From: Phoenix dactylifera | Taxonomy: Eukaryota > Streptophyta > Magnoliopsida > Arecales > Arecaceae | Reading direction: 5' to 3' | DNA: 64,000 nt | NCBI RefSeq assembly: GCF_009389715.1 | Contig: NC_052405.1 | Span: forward strand, 7,791,194-7,855,193 | Shown: positions 24,836 through 38,400 of the stretch, piece after piece | Layout of the letters: each line of letters begins with the position of its first letter | Numbering within the stretch: the first letter of the stretch is position 1 | Program-made: the position numbers and the translations under genes | The notes under the pieces: model-generated | The model's database searches: none | Told to the model about the DNA's origin: nothing | The model's input: only the letters and a program-made list of their open reading frames with translations

Positions 24836-27020
24836 CAACTGGAAGTATAGTGCCAATATGGTCAAGTTCTTGGTATTGATACTCAAAAAGAGGGACGTAT
24901 TAAGTATTGGTTCCTTACAGACACAAGTCAATATGCTTCGTAATGACCGATAGAGTCCAGCATTCGAAATCGTGATCTCCAGAAGGATAAGCATGCATAA
25001 CACCTAAGCAAACAAGTCAAGGAAACAATCAACTATACGAGATAATGAAACTTTGGATGAAGCTATGTGATCACCAACAATTAATATTGAAGAATTTAAT
25101 ATTAGTTTTTTAAATGTAATATTGAAGAGACCCCACATGATCAAATTAATGGTAAAATCTTCTTGCAATAGGAACTACCTCAAGATAAGCAACTCAAGGT
25201 ACATGGTGTAAAGCATGCTTCATCAAATGGACAATAGTAGAAGCACCATCATCAGCCATGAGCACATCTTGAAACTATACAAATGTGGCTTAATTTCCCA
25301 AAGTTCTAATTCTAAAAATATTAATATAGTAACTCTAATTATATCTCTTTCTTGAAAAGGTTTAAAACATGATAAACTTCTAGAGACGGATTGGTTCTAA
25401 TGTTGCTGGACTTTGAGAATAATAATAACTCTAATTAGATTTCTTTTTCGAAAGGTCTCAAACATGCCAGATTTCTATAGATGAAGGGATTCTAACATTG
25501 CTCCACTTTTGAGAATGAGAAAAAGAAACACTAGAGACAGCATGTAGGAAAAGATCCACTCATACTAACTTCTAAACCAACATGTTAAAGAAAATATGAA
25601 CCAAGGAAGAAAGGGAGATAATGCATTAAAAGAAAAATGTTAATTATGATTTATTTATTTCAGATCTTTTTAAAATTTAAATGTTAATTAAATTAGTTCA
25701 AATCTAAAATCTTTAACAACCATGTCCATCTGCACATGCATTATAACTAGATGAAAGAAAAAGGTGTCTTGTGAGCAGAGCATAAAAACTAGACAGGATT
25801 CGACATGTCCAGCACCAAACATAACTAAATCTAACTGCTAAAAATGTCGAAGGGGCATCTGCTTCTTGAATTTTGCATCCTTAAGGCAATAAATACTGTA
25901 GAGGATATCTAGATATCCTATGAGAGGCTGTTTAAAGTACTTGGAGAGATCTCTTGGAATATAAGCATTTCTTTTTACTCTTATAAGACCAACCACAAAT
26001 TATATTCACAAAGCATGCAAATTGGCCACCTTCATTGAGGAAAGATCTTGTGATAGTCACTGCCATATTTCTAAGAAACAACATGAGATACAAGTGAGTT
26101 TATACTCCTCAAAAAGTCTTCAGAGTAACTCTGATGCTGTAAATAAGACTGCAGCTTGCAGGAACAAGTATAATCATGATGCATCCCATAAAAGAAAGCC
26201 TCTACTTTCTTTATTATTTTTCCTTTTTTTTAGTTGTACTTTTTATTTAAAAGATGGGATAATCCATCACCACTCATATAGGGTATGTAGCAAAGCCTAT
26301 TCTTCATTAAATCTTCCAACTGCAATGCTTGAAATTTACACTGCTTGCACGATTTAACTCCAGAATCAGGACAAGACCAGAAGGGCACTCTTTTTGCTCC
26401 TTAGTATAAGACACAAACTTTGCCCTTGAGAAATTATCCCGATCATTCAGAGCTTTAGATATATCTCTTAATCATATTTCATCCTACAATCCAAAACATT
26501 TCCATTCCACGTTGCTAATTTCAAATCATCAACAACAAAAAAAGCTAGAAAAAATATTATACTTAACACTAATTCGATCCATTAGTCATCAAAACTCACA
26601 TTTCTTCAGGAAAACAGGACTATATCTAATTACTGCAGGGCTTTCACAAAGCCTAAGCATAGAGAACCCAGAACTAGAAACATCAAAGGAATCTGATAAT
26701 TCTTCTAAAGTTAATCGCTATTCTTGTCAAAAAGAAGCTAAGCTCTGACACACAAAAAAAATAAAAGATCATTCTTTGTACAACAGTTACAGTTAGCTTT
26801 GCCTTTTACAGATTTAGCAATTAATCGCTGAGGTATTAAAATTTCCAACATACAATTCATCCATATAACAAAAGATTACACCAAAACAAAGTTTCTTTCT
26901 TCAGATAAAACATCCAAGAAATCGTTTCTTCTCCGTAGTTTTCCTAGAAAATTACCAACAGAATTCATAATTGAACAGAAAAAGGAAATTAGGAGGAGGA
27001 GGAAGAAGAGGAGGAGGAGA
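24836..27020. other. Gene-free stretch between divergent TCHQD and SECA2
   Basis: AT-rich, with short open frames only and no recognised gene. Confidence 0.45.
25331..25516. repeat. Diverged 96-bp tandem duplication
   Basis: Two units starting at 25331 and 25427 both open AACTCTAATTA and close near TTTGAGAAT, with matching phrases between (AAAGGT, AAACATG, TTCTA, ATTG). Similarity is partial, so the duplication is old. Confidence 0.6.
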
Positions 27021-27025
27021 TACTT

Positions 27026-27065
27026 CGAGAAAGTTTGCCTTTGCGGTACGAGAAAGTTTGCCTTT
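27026..27065. repeat. Short direct repeat in the TCHQD-SECA2 spacer
   Basis: CGAGAAAGTTTGCCTTT occurs twice, at 27026-27042 and 27049-27065, next to a GA-rich tract at 26990-27020. On the - strand this is a CT-rich stretch like a plant 5' leader, so a TCHQD leader exon could lie here (inference). Confidence 0.5.
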
Positions 27066-27502
27066 TTTTTCCTTTCTTTTTGCTTCCAAGTGAGTCTCTT
27101 TTAGCTGCCTTTCTTCTTCTATTATTATTTCACCTCTTTTTCTCCGAGGATATCAACAAGGAACGAGCGCTTGACGACGACGCCTTGACCGGCACCAATG
27201 AGTCAACGTGACGGTTTTGAGGATCCACTATCCAAAATTCTCGCCGTTCGTGGGGTAACACTACCCCCATGCCTACCACACACAGTATTTTCCAACAACA
27301 AATCGCCGCGTGTCCACATAAGGACCCACCGAACACAAAGCCCGCAGCTTATTCCCGACAGGCTAGGCGCGAACATAACAAAATAGAGAGTTTCTATATC
27401 ACGCTTATTTTACACGCAAACCTTTAACGTCGCATCCGGCGGCGACCGCATCACGATCTACTACATTATCGAGTCCACGTAGACCGTTAGATCTTCTCCA
27501 CG

Positions 27503-27511
27503 ACACGTGGC
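27503..27511 (+). promoter_or_regulatory. G-box / ABRE-like element upstream of SECA2
   Basis: ACACGTGGC, a perfect G-box core in ABRE context, lies about 175 nt before the SECA2 start codon. Such boxes bind bZIP and bHLH factors in light and abscisic acid responses. Function here is inferred from position only. Confidence 0.4.
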
Positions 27512-27685
27512 GTGCATCTTAGATGCCTTCGTTTGCAAGCAACGGCGACGGAAATCTCGTCGCCAAACATATAAAATCGCGCTCTTTTTTCCTCTAGAAG
27601 TTCCTCGTGCTTGGAGGAGGTCTGAAGCGTCTCCGGCGACGGAGGAGGAAAAATTCCAAGAAGCTTAAGCCCTAAAACCCTTTCC

Positions 27686-30600
27686 ATGGCTCATCTCCTC
27701 CTTCTCTCCTCTCCCCCTCACCTCTCCCTCTCCTGCGCCTCCGAGCCCTCTTTCTCCTCCTCCCCTTCCATTCCTCTCTATCCTCCTCTTCGCACTCTCC
27801 ATTTTTCTCGGGTTAGGAGAAGGCGCTTCGTTTCCTCTGCTTCCGCTACGATTGCTTCTCCTAAACCCCTCATCGTTTCTTTAAAGGTTTAGCCATTTCT
27901 TGAACCCATGACCTCGATTTCAGGAGGAGAATGGGATAGTTTTTTTGATTCTTTCTTCTGGGTTTCAGGAGAAGTTGGGCAGCTTGAAGGGCACCAAGTG
28001 GAGCGACCTCTGGAGCCTGAACAACTGGGTCGTTCGGGATTACTACCGGCTTGTGAATGCTGTGAATGCTCTTGAGCCCCGCATTCAGAGGCTTTCTGAC
28101 GAACAGGTAATCTGCTTTTATTTACTGGGAAGAGAAAGGAAAAGTAGGTGATGGAATTAGAGAAAAGGTTTGAGCTTGGTTTATTTTTCTTAGGTTTTTT
28201 GTTTTCTTGATTAATTTTTGGTCAGCTGAGGGGAAAGACTGTGGAATTCCGTCTTCGGTTGAGTCAAGGGGAAACGCTTTCTGATATACAGGCAGGTTTG
28301 TCCTTCAATTCTCTCTTTTCTTTATATCTTTATTTTCTTATCTCTCCCTTTTCTTTTTCCTTTTTTTAAAGTTCATAAATTGGATTTTTTTTAATATCTT
28401 TATTTTTTTATTTATCCCTTTTCTCTTTCTTTTTTCGAAGTTCATAACTTGGAAGTTTTTTTTCTTCCCCTTGTTCTTTTTGTTGTTGGCTACAGAGGCA
28501 TTTGCCGTAGTTCGAGAAGCTGCCCGAAGGAAACTGGGGATGCGGCATTTCGATGTTCAGGTATTTCGTTACAACATGGTGAACAAATTCAGGTTCGGGT
28601 TTTTTGTGCTTATGGCTTAAGACTATCAGATCATTGGTGGAGCTGTGCTTCATGATGGGTGCATAGCAGAGATGAAGACTGGTGAAGGAAAAACACTTGT
28701 TTCGACGCTAGCTGCGTATCTCAATGCACTCGCTGGAAATGGAGTTCATGGTATGCTTAATTTTAAGTAGTTGCAGCCGATGAATTCTTCCATATGTGTT
28801 TATGGGAAGTCTTGAATGTTGAAGCAATGAGGCATGTACAGGGCGCTTACTCAGTCCTTGATTGCCTTATCTTAAAGTATTTTTGTTCTTAAAGATGTTT
28901 ATGATGTTCTTTTATCTTTTTTTGGGTTATGATGAATTTTTTTAGCGAATTCTAATGCAATTATTTAGCCACTAATATTTTCTCTGTGTTCTCGTTGTAG
29001 ACAGTAGAAATGCCTTGCAGTATTACTCCAATATCTCATGGAATCATGATATTTCTCTTAGTTATTTATTGTCTAATGTATTTAACACTGTTTCTGCATC
29101 AATCAGACGTTGATGCGGTCAAAAAAAAACACAGCATATTGATAAGCGCTGAATCAAGTTTTTGCCCCCCTCATTTTAAAGCATTAAATAGTCTCTGCAC
29201 TGCCCATTATATTTGCTAAATCTGCAATGTGTTCCCATAGTTTAACAAATATACTTACAAGTTATAAATGTTTTCAGTGCATCTTACTTTTGTCATTGGA
29301 ATAGAGTTATTATGTTGTTAAAAGAATTCTATCCTCCTTGCATCTTTATAACATTCATATACAGTAACTGTTTTGCTATGTTCAGTGGTCAAAAGCCAAA
29401 AGAAAAGGAACTGGGTTGTGTTTCTCTGGAATTAACATTGAAGAGATGCAAATTTGTGTCTACTGTAAACCTAGCAAGATCTACCTTGAAGAGTGCATCA
29501 GCATGTTCTATTCAACAACAACGTATAGAGCAGTCTACTAGAAGTTGCTAGTTTTTTTATTGTGTCCATATTAAGTTGTAGTCATTTATTATTTTGATTA
29601 TACCATCTGCATTTTCTAGCATTGAGATTACTTTTGTTTACAGTGGTGACTGTTAATGATTACTTGGCTCAGCGTGATGCTGAGTGGATGGGCCGCATTC
29701 ATCGTTTTCTTGGTCTTTCTATTGGTCTCATACAGGTTCCAAACTATCTTTTCTGATTTAGTTTCAACTTCTAATGTAAGGCCATGCTCATCGTATGAAC
29801 TGAGTTTTTACCTTGATTATATTATGTTGGCATTAACTTATTTATTGGCCTTATTCTGATGTTGCTTGCATTCGTAGGGGGGCATGACAGCCGATGAACG
29901 CAGATCCAACTATAGCTGTGACATAACATACACCAATAACTCGGTAAATTGCTCAATACGTTGTTCTTACTATTGCTTTTAGTCTATTTGCAAGTTGCTA
30001 ATAAAGAGAATTTGTATCATTTCCATGTGTTGTTATCATCCTGCCTTGTGGTCTTTTAAAACTCGGGAAGACTTGATTGGTAGTTTCTTTTGAGAAGTGG
30101 ATATCATCAGTTTAGCTACGCTTTTTACCTTAGAAAGCTTGATTTTTGCTAGTGTTAAGACAATGGACTTGGTTCTTTTTGACTTTGCAGTAGTTGTACA
30201 TGTCTTGCAGGAACTTGGCTTTGACTACCTCCGGGACAATTTGTCTGGAAACAGAGAGAAACTTGTTATGAGATGGTACATTTGCTAGCATCATATAAGT
30301 TGTTATTTCTTTGTTTATATAATTACTAGCAAACAAGATTCTGAAAAACAGGCCAAAGCCATTTCATTTTGCAATTGTTGATGAAGTCGACTCAGTCCTT
30401 ATTGATGAGGGAAGGAACCCTTTATTGATTAGTGGTGAGGTAATCCTGTGTTATGCTGTTCCACTTCCATTTTTCTTTATACCATGTCACTTTCATTATA
30501 AGTGATTTAAGCATATGATCATTGGTAGCACTTTTTATTATTCCTTTGCCACTAGGATAGTAAGGATGCTGCACGATATCCAGTTGCTGCCAAAGTATCT

Positions 30601-32374
30601 GAGCTGCTTGGACGAGGCATTGTAAGTTCAGTATTTAATATTTTGCAAGTTGGTCCTTATGTCGTCATATGCTCGACAGCATCCTTCTTATCTCATTTGT
30701 TTTTTCATGATGGAATGACTTCGCATTACAGCATTACAACGTGGAACTTAAGGATAATTCTGTGAATTTGACCGAGGAAGGAGTTGCTCTTGCTGAGATG
30801 GTTCTTGAAACAGATGATTTATGGGATGAAAATGATCCTTGGGCAAGGTGCAAGATTTCTTTCTTTAATTTCATTTAACTATTTATTGATGTTGTGGTTC
30901 CTGTATGATTGCTACAACTGCAAGTTGCGAGCAGTATTTTGTTATTGCTTTCTCTTAAGTAAACTGGTAAAATGAGTTCTTGCTCATAAATCATTCTCTC
31001 GTTTAAGCCCTGATAACCTTGATACAAAAGTATGTAAAGTTTTATTTAGATTAATAAGACAAGGCTCATTAATTATGTTTGTTTCACTTGTACCGTTTTC
31101 ATACTAAATCACATTCTGATTTTGCAGATTTCTAATAAATGCCTTGAAGGCCAAAGAGTTTTACCGCCGTGATGTCCAATACATTGTTAGGAATGGAAAG
31201 GCACTCATAATTAATGAGGTAGTTTGCGAAAGTAGTATCGCTAAATGCTTGATAATTTTTTTTATATATCTATTTCATACTCATGATGTGCAAATTAAAG
31301 AAACTTTCTTTCAAAACATTTATTAGAAGGTTTGATATGGTATAAAAAGTGAAAATGGCAGTATTTATTATCTAATGGTTTTCTAGTCTATGAAAATGGG
31401 CTTTGAATAATCCTGATATCAGTTGTAATCCTGACATCAGTTGCAATTACCATGAACAACAATGATTTTTTTTTTTTAAACAAAAAAGACAGTTTTTTTG
31501 CATTTTTTATTGCAGACAACTATTAATAATAAAGGCAGTAATGAATAGCTAACATCACTTTTTTAAGCTTAGAGAGACATAGTGTGTGGGATGTACATTG
31601 CAAATTGGAGAGACTAAAATTAGTCGAATGTTGTTTATTTAATTAACTTAGTAAAGTGTTTGACTTTAAGAGGGATGTGAGGATTGAATAGTTGTTATGG
31701 TAGTTGGTGGTAGCTGTTACTGTTTTATAAGAAATTAGAAGACAAGAAAAATTAGTGAGGGTTTAGATTAGCTTAGTCTTGAAGGGCTCGTTTGGTTCGC
31801 AGGAAAAGAAGGGGGGAAAGTGTGGTCAACGGGAAAGTAATGAGATGCCTCTTGTTTGGTTGGAGTTTTCAAAGGAGAGAGATAGGAAAGTTGTATTCCC
31901 ATGAAAATATGATTCCCACATTTCATGGAAAAGTCTTTTCCATGAGAAACATGGAAAAATTACTTTCTCATGAGGTGGGAATCACTCCATCTTTATTTTT
32001 TTCCAGAAAGGCGCTTCAGCATTAAAGAGGCATTAAAGACCTAATTTTTATTAAGGGTATAATAGAAATTACATATAATTTTTTCAGAAAAGTGGATGGT
32101 CAACCAAACATAAGCACTCTGAAAATCTGTCACTTTTTCTTGTTTAACCAAACATGCCAAAAGTACATTTCCAGGCATTTTGTTCTTAGGAATCTTCTTC
32201 CTAGGAATCATATTCTTAGGAGGGAAAATGCTTCCCGCGAACCAAACGAGCCCGAAGTGGTAAGGACTAGGAGAGAGAAAAGTGAGCCGATAAGAAAACT
32301 AATTATATAGAGGAGTTAGGGGCGTGGGTGACATAGGCTTTCAAGAGCAAACATGGGGGACACACACACACACA

Positions 32375-32430
<56 letters not shown>

Positions 32431-35400
32431 AACTACAAGATTAAGAGAGACACCATTGTTTCGGTTTTATTCACTCTATGGGTTATTCATAAATCTGTTG
32501 TGCAATAAATTTTATTTCAAAAATGAATGTTTTTTTTGCCTTTTTGGAACATAATCTGATAGAAGAAACACTATACTCACCTTTCTTAAATTATTGTTCC
32601 AAGACAAATTTTAACACTTATGTCTTCTGAGTAGAAATGCTATTTTTTTGATCCTATGGAAGCAAGTAAACCATGCGCAGCAGGCAAACTAATGAACCCA
32701 AGCCATTTTAGTTTGTTTGTATGAATCCAAAGGTATGTGGAGGCATGTACCATCCTGGGGATACCCTTTATATATATTGTTTATCACAATAATTTCATCA
32801 TAGCAAATTGATTATGTCAATTGGAAGTTAACTGATTATCTTATTATTGTTTTGTAGATGCAAAATTCACTGCTTACTGCTCATTTAATTTAAATCATGT
32901 TCCTTTATACTTTTTGTAATAATTGAAATATGGGAACAATTTTACTGAGTTTGTTGATCCAACAATTCATTTTTAACTTAAATTGGGCATGGTGAATTGC
33001 TTGGGGGGCAATACTTTTTAATAACTTCAACCATACACTCAAATAATCAGTGTGTATGAATATTTTTTAGAGAATCTTCTTCTTCTTAATGTGACCAATA
33101 GGTGGTATATGCTTTATAGTGAAGAAACTTGATACTATATTCTACTCATCCAAATGAGGTCTAATACCAATGGGCTGGAAGTATTGAGTTGAAGTCTGGC
33201 CTTCTCTTGTATTCTTACTTTTGGTGGATAAGCAGTACAATAATAGCCCTTATCTCTCAGCCTACTTGTCAATAGTAATTTAAATGTATGGTTGCTTTTC
33301 ATCATTTCAAGATTTAATTGTTTGGGCCAATTGTTTAAAAAAAGACAGGATTTTTCTATATTTTTCCATATGAGTATTACTAAAGTTTTGATTCTCTCTA
33401 GCTTACAGGGAGAGTTGAAGAGAAAAGGAGATGGTCTGAAGGTATTCATCAAGCAGTAGAAGCTAAAGAGGGCCTAAAAATCCAGGTATTTGTTGGTCTC
33501 TTTTATCTTAAAAAGTTTCTCATAGACAAAATTTATATTCTTTTAATCTATATGCAATTTGCTTGGAAGATTTGATGTAATGCCAATTTTGATTTTATCA
33601 GGCTGATTCAATTGTTGTTGCCCAAATAACATATCAATCACTTTTCAAGCTTTATCCAAAGCTTTCAGGGATGACAGGAACTGCAAAAACTGAAGTATGG
33701 TTGACATAATGCTTAGTTCCAGGTGATTTTATAGCTCTGGCTTTCATACGGTCCTTTTTAAAGCTGATGTTCCATTATTTGTGTATGTAGGAGAAGGAAT
33801 TCCTGAAAATGTTTCATACGCCAGTTCTTGAAGTCCCTACAAATTTACCGAATATCCGGTGTGACTTACCTATTCAAGCTTTTGCAGTAGGTTCCTTACA
33901 AGCATCAAGTGCAAAACTTTATTATAATTGTTCCCTTTCCTATGGTGAAAAAAGCTTACAGTTTAGCATGCTTTGGATGTGCTTTGAATGATTTATCAGA
34001 CTGCACGTGGGAAGTGGGAGTATGTTCGGGCAGAAATTGAATCAATGTTTCAATTGGGTCGCCCTGTTTTAGTTGGAACCACAAGGTAATATTTTGAACA
34101 ATTGAAATATCATCAGGCAGGTACATGATGGTCAGCTTATTGGCTTCACATATAAGTTTTTATGGAAAGTAAATGTGTAATAATGATTAGTCAAACTATA
34201 TTCTTCCACTGAACATCTATATTCTCATATTTCATGCAACATTTCACCAAGATCGTGTTCACATTATGTGACCACTAAATGGACTAAGATTTGTTACTTG
34301 TATTTAGCTAGTTTGTTCTTTTGGAGTGCATCTAAGATAGGCATCTGGATCCTCTTATTTTTGGTTCATCCTTAATGACATTTAATTGTTGAGCACTGCA
34401 TGAAGCATGATTTGCATTGCAGATATGTTCTTTCCATTTGTCTTGAATCCTATTTACAGAAGTGGTTCCACTGTTACTCTTTGACTTTGTTGCATCTAAA
34501 TTAGCTGCTAATGCCTTCCTATTGCTTCAAGAATAGCTATTTATTTTGTTAGCGATAATGGTACTGTCACATAAAAAATAAGGTGGCTTTCATGACTTGT
34601 GATAGCTACCTTGCTAATTAATTGTTCTAATGTCTAGTAAACCTCCATGCAGAGGAATCATCATACATGCCTATAGTAACCAATTTGGTTCATCAGATTA
34701 AATTTTTTGAACATGTATTAAAAAAAACCTTACCGCATATGACATTTTGGATACGTGGCCTCTTCTTTGTATTGTGGGTGTCGTATCACACTGCTGAGTG
34801 TTGACATTATGCTTATATTTTTTCCATAAATATGTAGTAATTGGCTATCTTGTAATGAGGAAACTTGGGAGGCCTGGATAGGTTTCTGTGGCCTGGATGG
34901 GTTTTTGTACTACCCATGGAAGATTGATCAGGTAACTCAATCTTGGGTGTGAGGTAGGTTTGTTGTTCGGGGTTAGAAAGATGGAAAGTTCACAAAATTT
35001 TGTGCTAGAATATGCTTTTGAATTGCACACAAGCTTACTGAGACAGGTAGATTCTCCTTTTTTGGGTTCATTACTACTTGCAGTGTAATAGTTCAGTTTC
35101 CTGCATGTTCCTTATTCTTTACAACACTAACAAAGGTTTCCTATTTCATTTTTATAACAAAAGTTCAATCTTAGAATGGTCTACATGTATAGTCTGTCAT
35201 GTGCAGCGGGCATGTGATAATGGAAGTCACCTCGAAGCCTTTTTATTCTGCAAGGAAATCAGAAAGATGGACAGCATAGAAGCAATATCAATTGCTTGGC
35301 TGCCATATGCAGGAGCATAATTCAAGCAGTAGGCTCATGACATTGTGACTCTGACATGTTTGGGATCCTTCAACACACGAATCACGTGTAATTGGCTTCA

Positions 35401-38400
35401 GCAGTGCATATTGGAGATGCAGACATGAGCATGTCAATTAAGATTTTGAAATGCGAAACTTAAGCTAATGGAAAATTGTGATACTGCTGTAGTCAGTTCC
35501 TTGTTTTAATTTTTGTCAGATCAAATATACATTAAATTTTGCACTGTCAAGGATCAAGCAGCCATCTCATAAATCATCACAAGGTTGAGCTTGTATTGAA
35601 ACCAAAGGAACCACCTTTCCAGACGGTTGACACATATCCATGTGGTGACCATATTAAAAACCCCTTATGTTTTCAGGAAAATCTGCTAATTCAGAAAAAT
35701 TGTCTGGATGCGTCATGGAAACTGTCCACACCCTTGTTAAGGCTGACAATTCATGACTTTTGTATATGGAAAATCGGCTTTCATTTGACATACCTAAAAA
35801 GTACTTTTACCACTCCATTATATTTTGAAGTTTATCAATGCACCCTTCTTCAGTCTTGTAGGTTAATTAATGAGATCATTGGTTTTGAATTATAGTATTG
35901 ATATCCCTACTCAAAAGCATAGTCAATTATTTAGTTAATTGGCAGTTAGCTGGCCTAGAGATTGAAGTTTCTCAAAGGAATTAGAAAAGAGAGGCTTCTG
36001 GGACTTTTGTTTGTAGTGTTGGCGCATCCCAACAGTTAACAACTGTATCTTGTTTCATTAGTTTTGAATTTCAACTTATCAATAAAACAGGTACAAACAG
36101 ATCTGCGTACATGATTACATTTTTGTTTATCATCATATGAGTATTACTGCCTCTACATTGTCAGTGATAGTTTTGTAATTTGCACAAAATATCTGTCTTC
36201 TCTATATTTGTATACTTCTACATCCTCGAAAATGGGCAAATGCTTTGTTTGTCATGTATGAGTTCTTGATTTTAGGATCTAAGCATTTAGAAAATGAGAT
36301 ACTGTTATGTGGCAAATGTTAATGGTTAATGCATAGTGCTCGGTCATGGTTATTGGTAAGAACATCTACATAGGGAGGGATCTTGGAAGTTTTCCAAATA
36401 GTAGATGTTGAAGTGAACATCATTTCAGACATGGTATGCTGTACCGATCGGTACAGGTCGGTACCGGGCGTACCGTACCCGTACCGATGGATACCGGTAT
36501 CGGTATGCCAGCGTCGGTATGCCTGACGTACCGCATACCGTACCGTACCGACATTCGGTACGCTTATGCTAGTGCGGCACCGGTACGGGTTCGGTACCGG
36601 TACGGCGAACCTTTTTCAGATGATGCAGACATGTGCAGTGTTAGTCAGAAACTGAGATGTGAGGAGGGCTTCTAGATGCTTGTCAAAGAGTAACAAACAT
36701 AAAGGAGAACAAAATAAGACTGAGATGGAAGTAGCAAAATACCTTAACACACCTTTCAGAGAGCTTGCCCTTATGTTGAAGAGAGAGGTGTCCTGTAGTA
36801 GTGATCAGTTATCTTGGGTCCTGACGGAGCGAAAAAGTTTTATTTGAGATGTCTGCGCCCGCGCGCGAGAGGGCGAGTCTTATTGTTTTGGCTTTACACT
36901 TACCTTTGAATTAAAAAAAGGAAATTTTGTTCTTCCCAATTTTTATGTTCTTGCATATCAACTAAATTGTGGTGCTTGTTTGTGGTGATCTTTGGGCTGG
37001 CCGATCTTATTCTGCGAGTGATTGTGCTATTCTACATACTATCAGATAGTGTGTAGATCATGTAGTGAACTCCTAAATGATTGGCTTAATCTTGTCGCTA
37101 TTCTGTTCAATTTATTGAGAATTATTAAGTTTGTAGTATCCAACCATGGCTTCGATGATGAAGGATGATGTGCATTTATCTCTGCTTTGTCTTTTTTCTT
37201 TCTTGCGTAATATTTCACTTGCAATCATATCTGTTTTCTCCTTTTGTTACAGTGTTGAGAATTCTGAGTATTTATCTGATCTACTGAAAGATCGAAATAT
37301 TCCCCATAACGTCCTCAATGCAAGGCCTAAGGTTCTCCAACATTATCTGAATCTCATAACTTGTCCTTAAATCTGTTTTTATTTGGCAACACCTTTTCCA
37401 TACTCCTCTCTACGTATTGCTGTAGCTTTCATTTTCTCATTTGTTTGCAGTATGCTGCAAGAGAAGCTGAAATTGTTGCTCAAGCAGGTCGAAAATATGC
37501 AATTACAATTTCTACCAACATGGCTGGCAGAGGCACCGATATAATCTTGGGTGGTAACCCAAAGGTCTGTCCACTTTATATCGCTCCCTTATATCATATT
37601 AAGGCCCCGTTTGGGGGAGCTATTGGCAGTAGAGCTTTTATAAAAAAGCTGTTTGCTGTTTGATAACTATATTTCTAAGTATTGTGGCACTTTAACATGT
37701 TTGGTAAACAAACTAGCAAGTATTTTTGGTATGATAAAATGACCATAAAGGATATTGCATAGTATTATACAACAGAGCATAATAAAATAAAATATATATT
37801 AATACATAAATACATGATATAATATAATATTACTGTAATATAAAATATTATTATTATAATATAGTAATATAATATTGTATACTATAGCATAATAATTTAA
37901 TATAATATTAAATTATTTAACATAACATATCAATGTATTATGATATAATGTAATATAATATTATATTTATAGTATAATACAATAATAAAGATATAAAATA
38001 TTATAGTTATTATCGTAAATTAATTTTCTATAATATAACAAATTTTCTAGCTAGGTGATAAAATTGGTTAAACAATTATTAAAGGAACATTTTGTGTAAT
38101 TGTTATATTTTATCACGGGTGTTTTGGTTAAAAAAATAGCTTTTCGATCGGGCTTAAAAGTGCTTTTCCGGAAAGCTCCAAAATGGAGCTTCTGCCAAAA
38201 AGCTATTTTTAGCTTTCTGAAAAAACTAAAACGGTTTTCTGAAATTTTTATCAAACATCCTTATTTTATCTAAAAGTGCTTTCGGAGGGCCAAAAAGTGC
38301 TTTTTGGCCCTCCAAAAGCTCCCCCAAATGGGGCCTAGATTATTTTGCCTCCTGGAGAAAAAACTTATAAGTCATTTTTATCGGCGATTATAGAGGATTA

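Noticed and set aside
32324..32554. Open frame with Arg-Glu repeats
   Set aside because: Produced by the GA microsatellite inside a SECA2 intron.
36430..36613. Short regular palindromes as a CRISPR-like or regulatory array
   Set aside because: Units are not evenly spaced, and the same block with inverted ends and target duplications occurs elsewhere, so it is a MITE; the DNA is plant nuclear.
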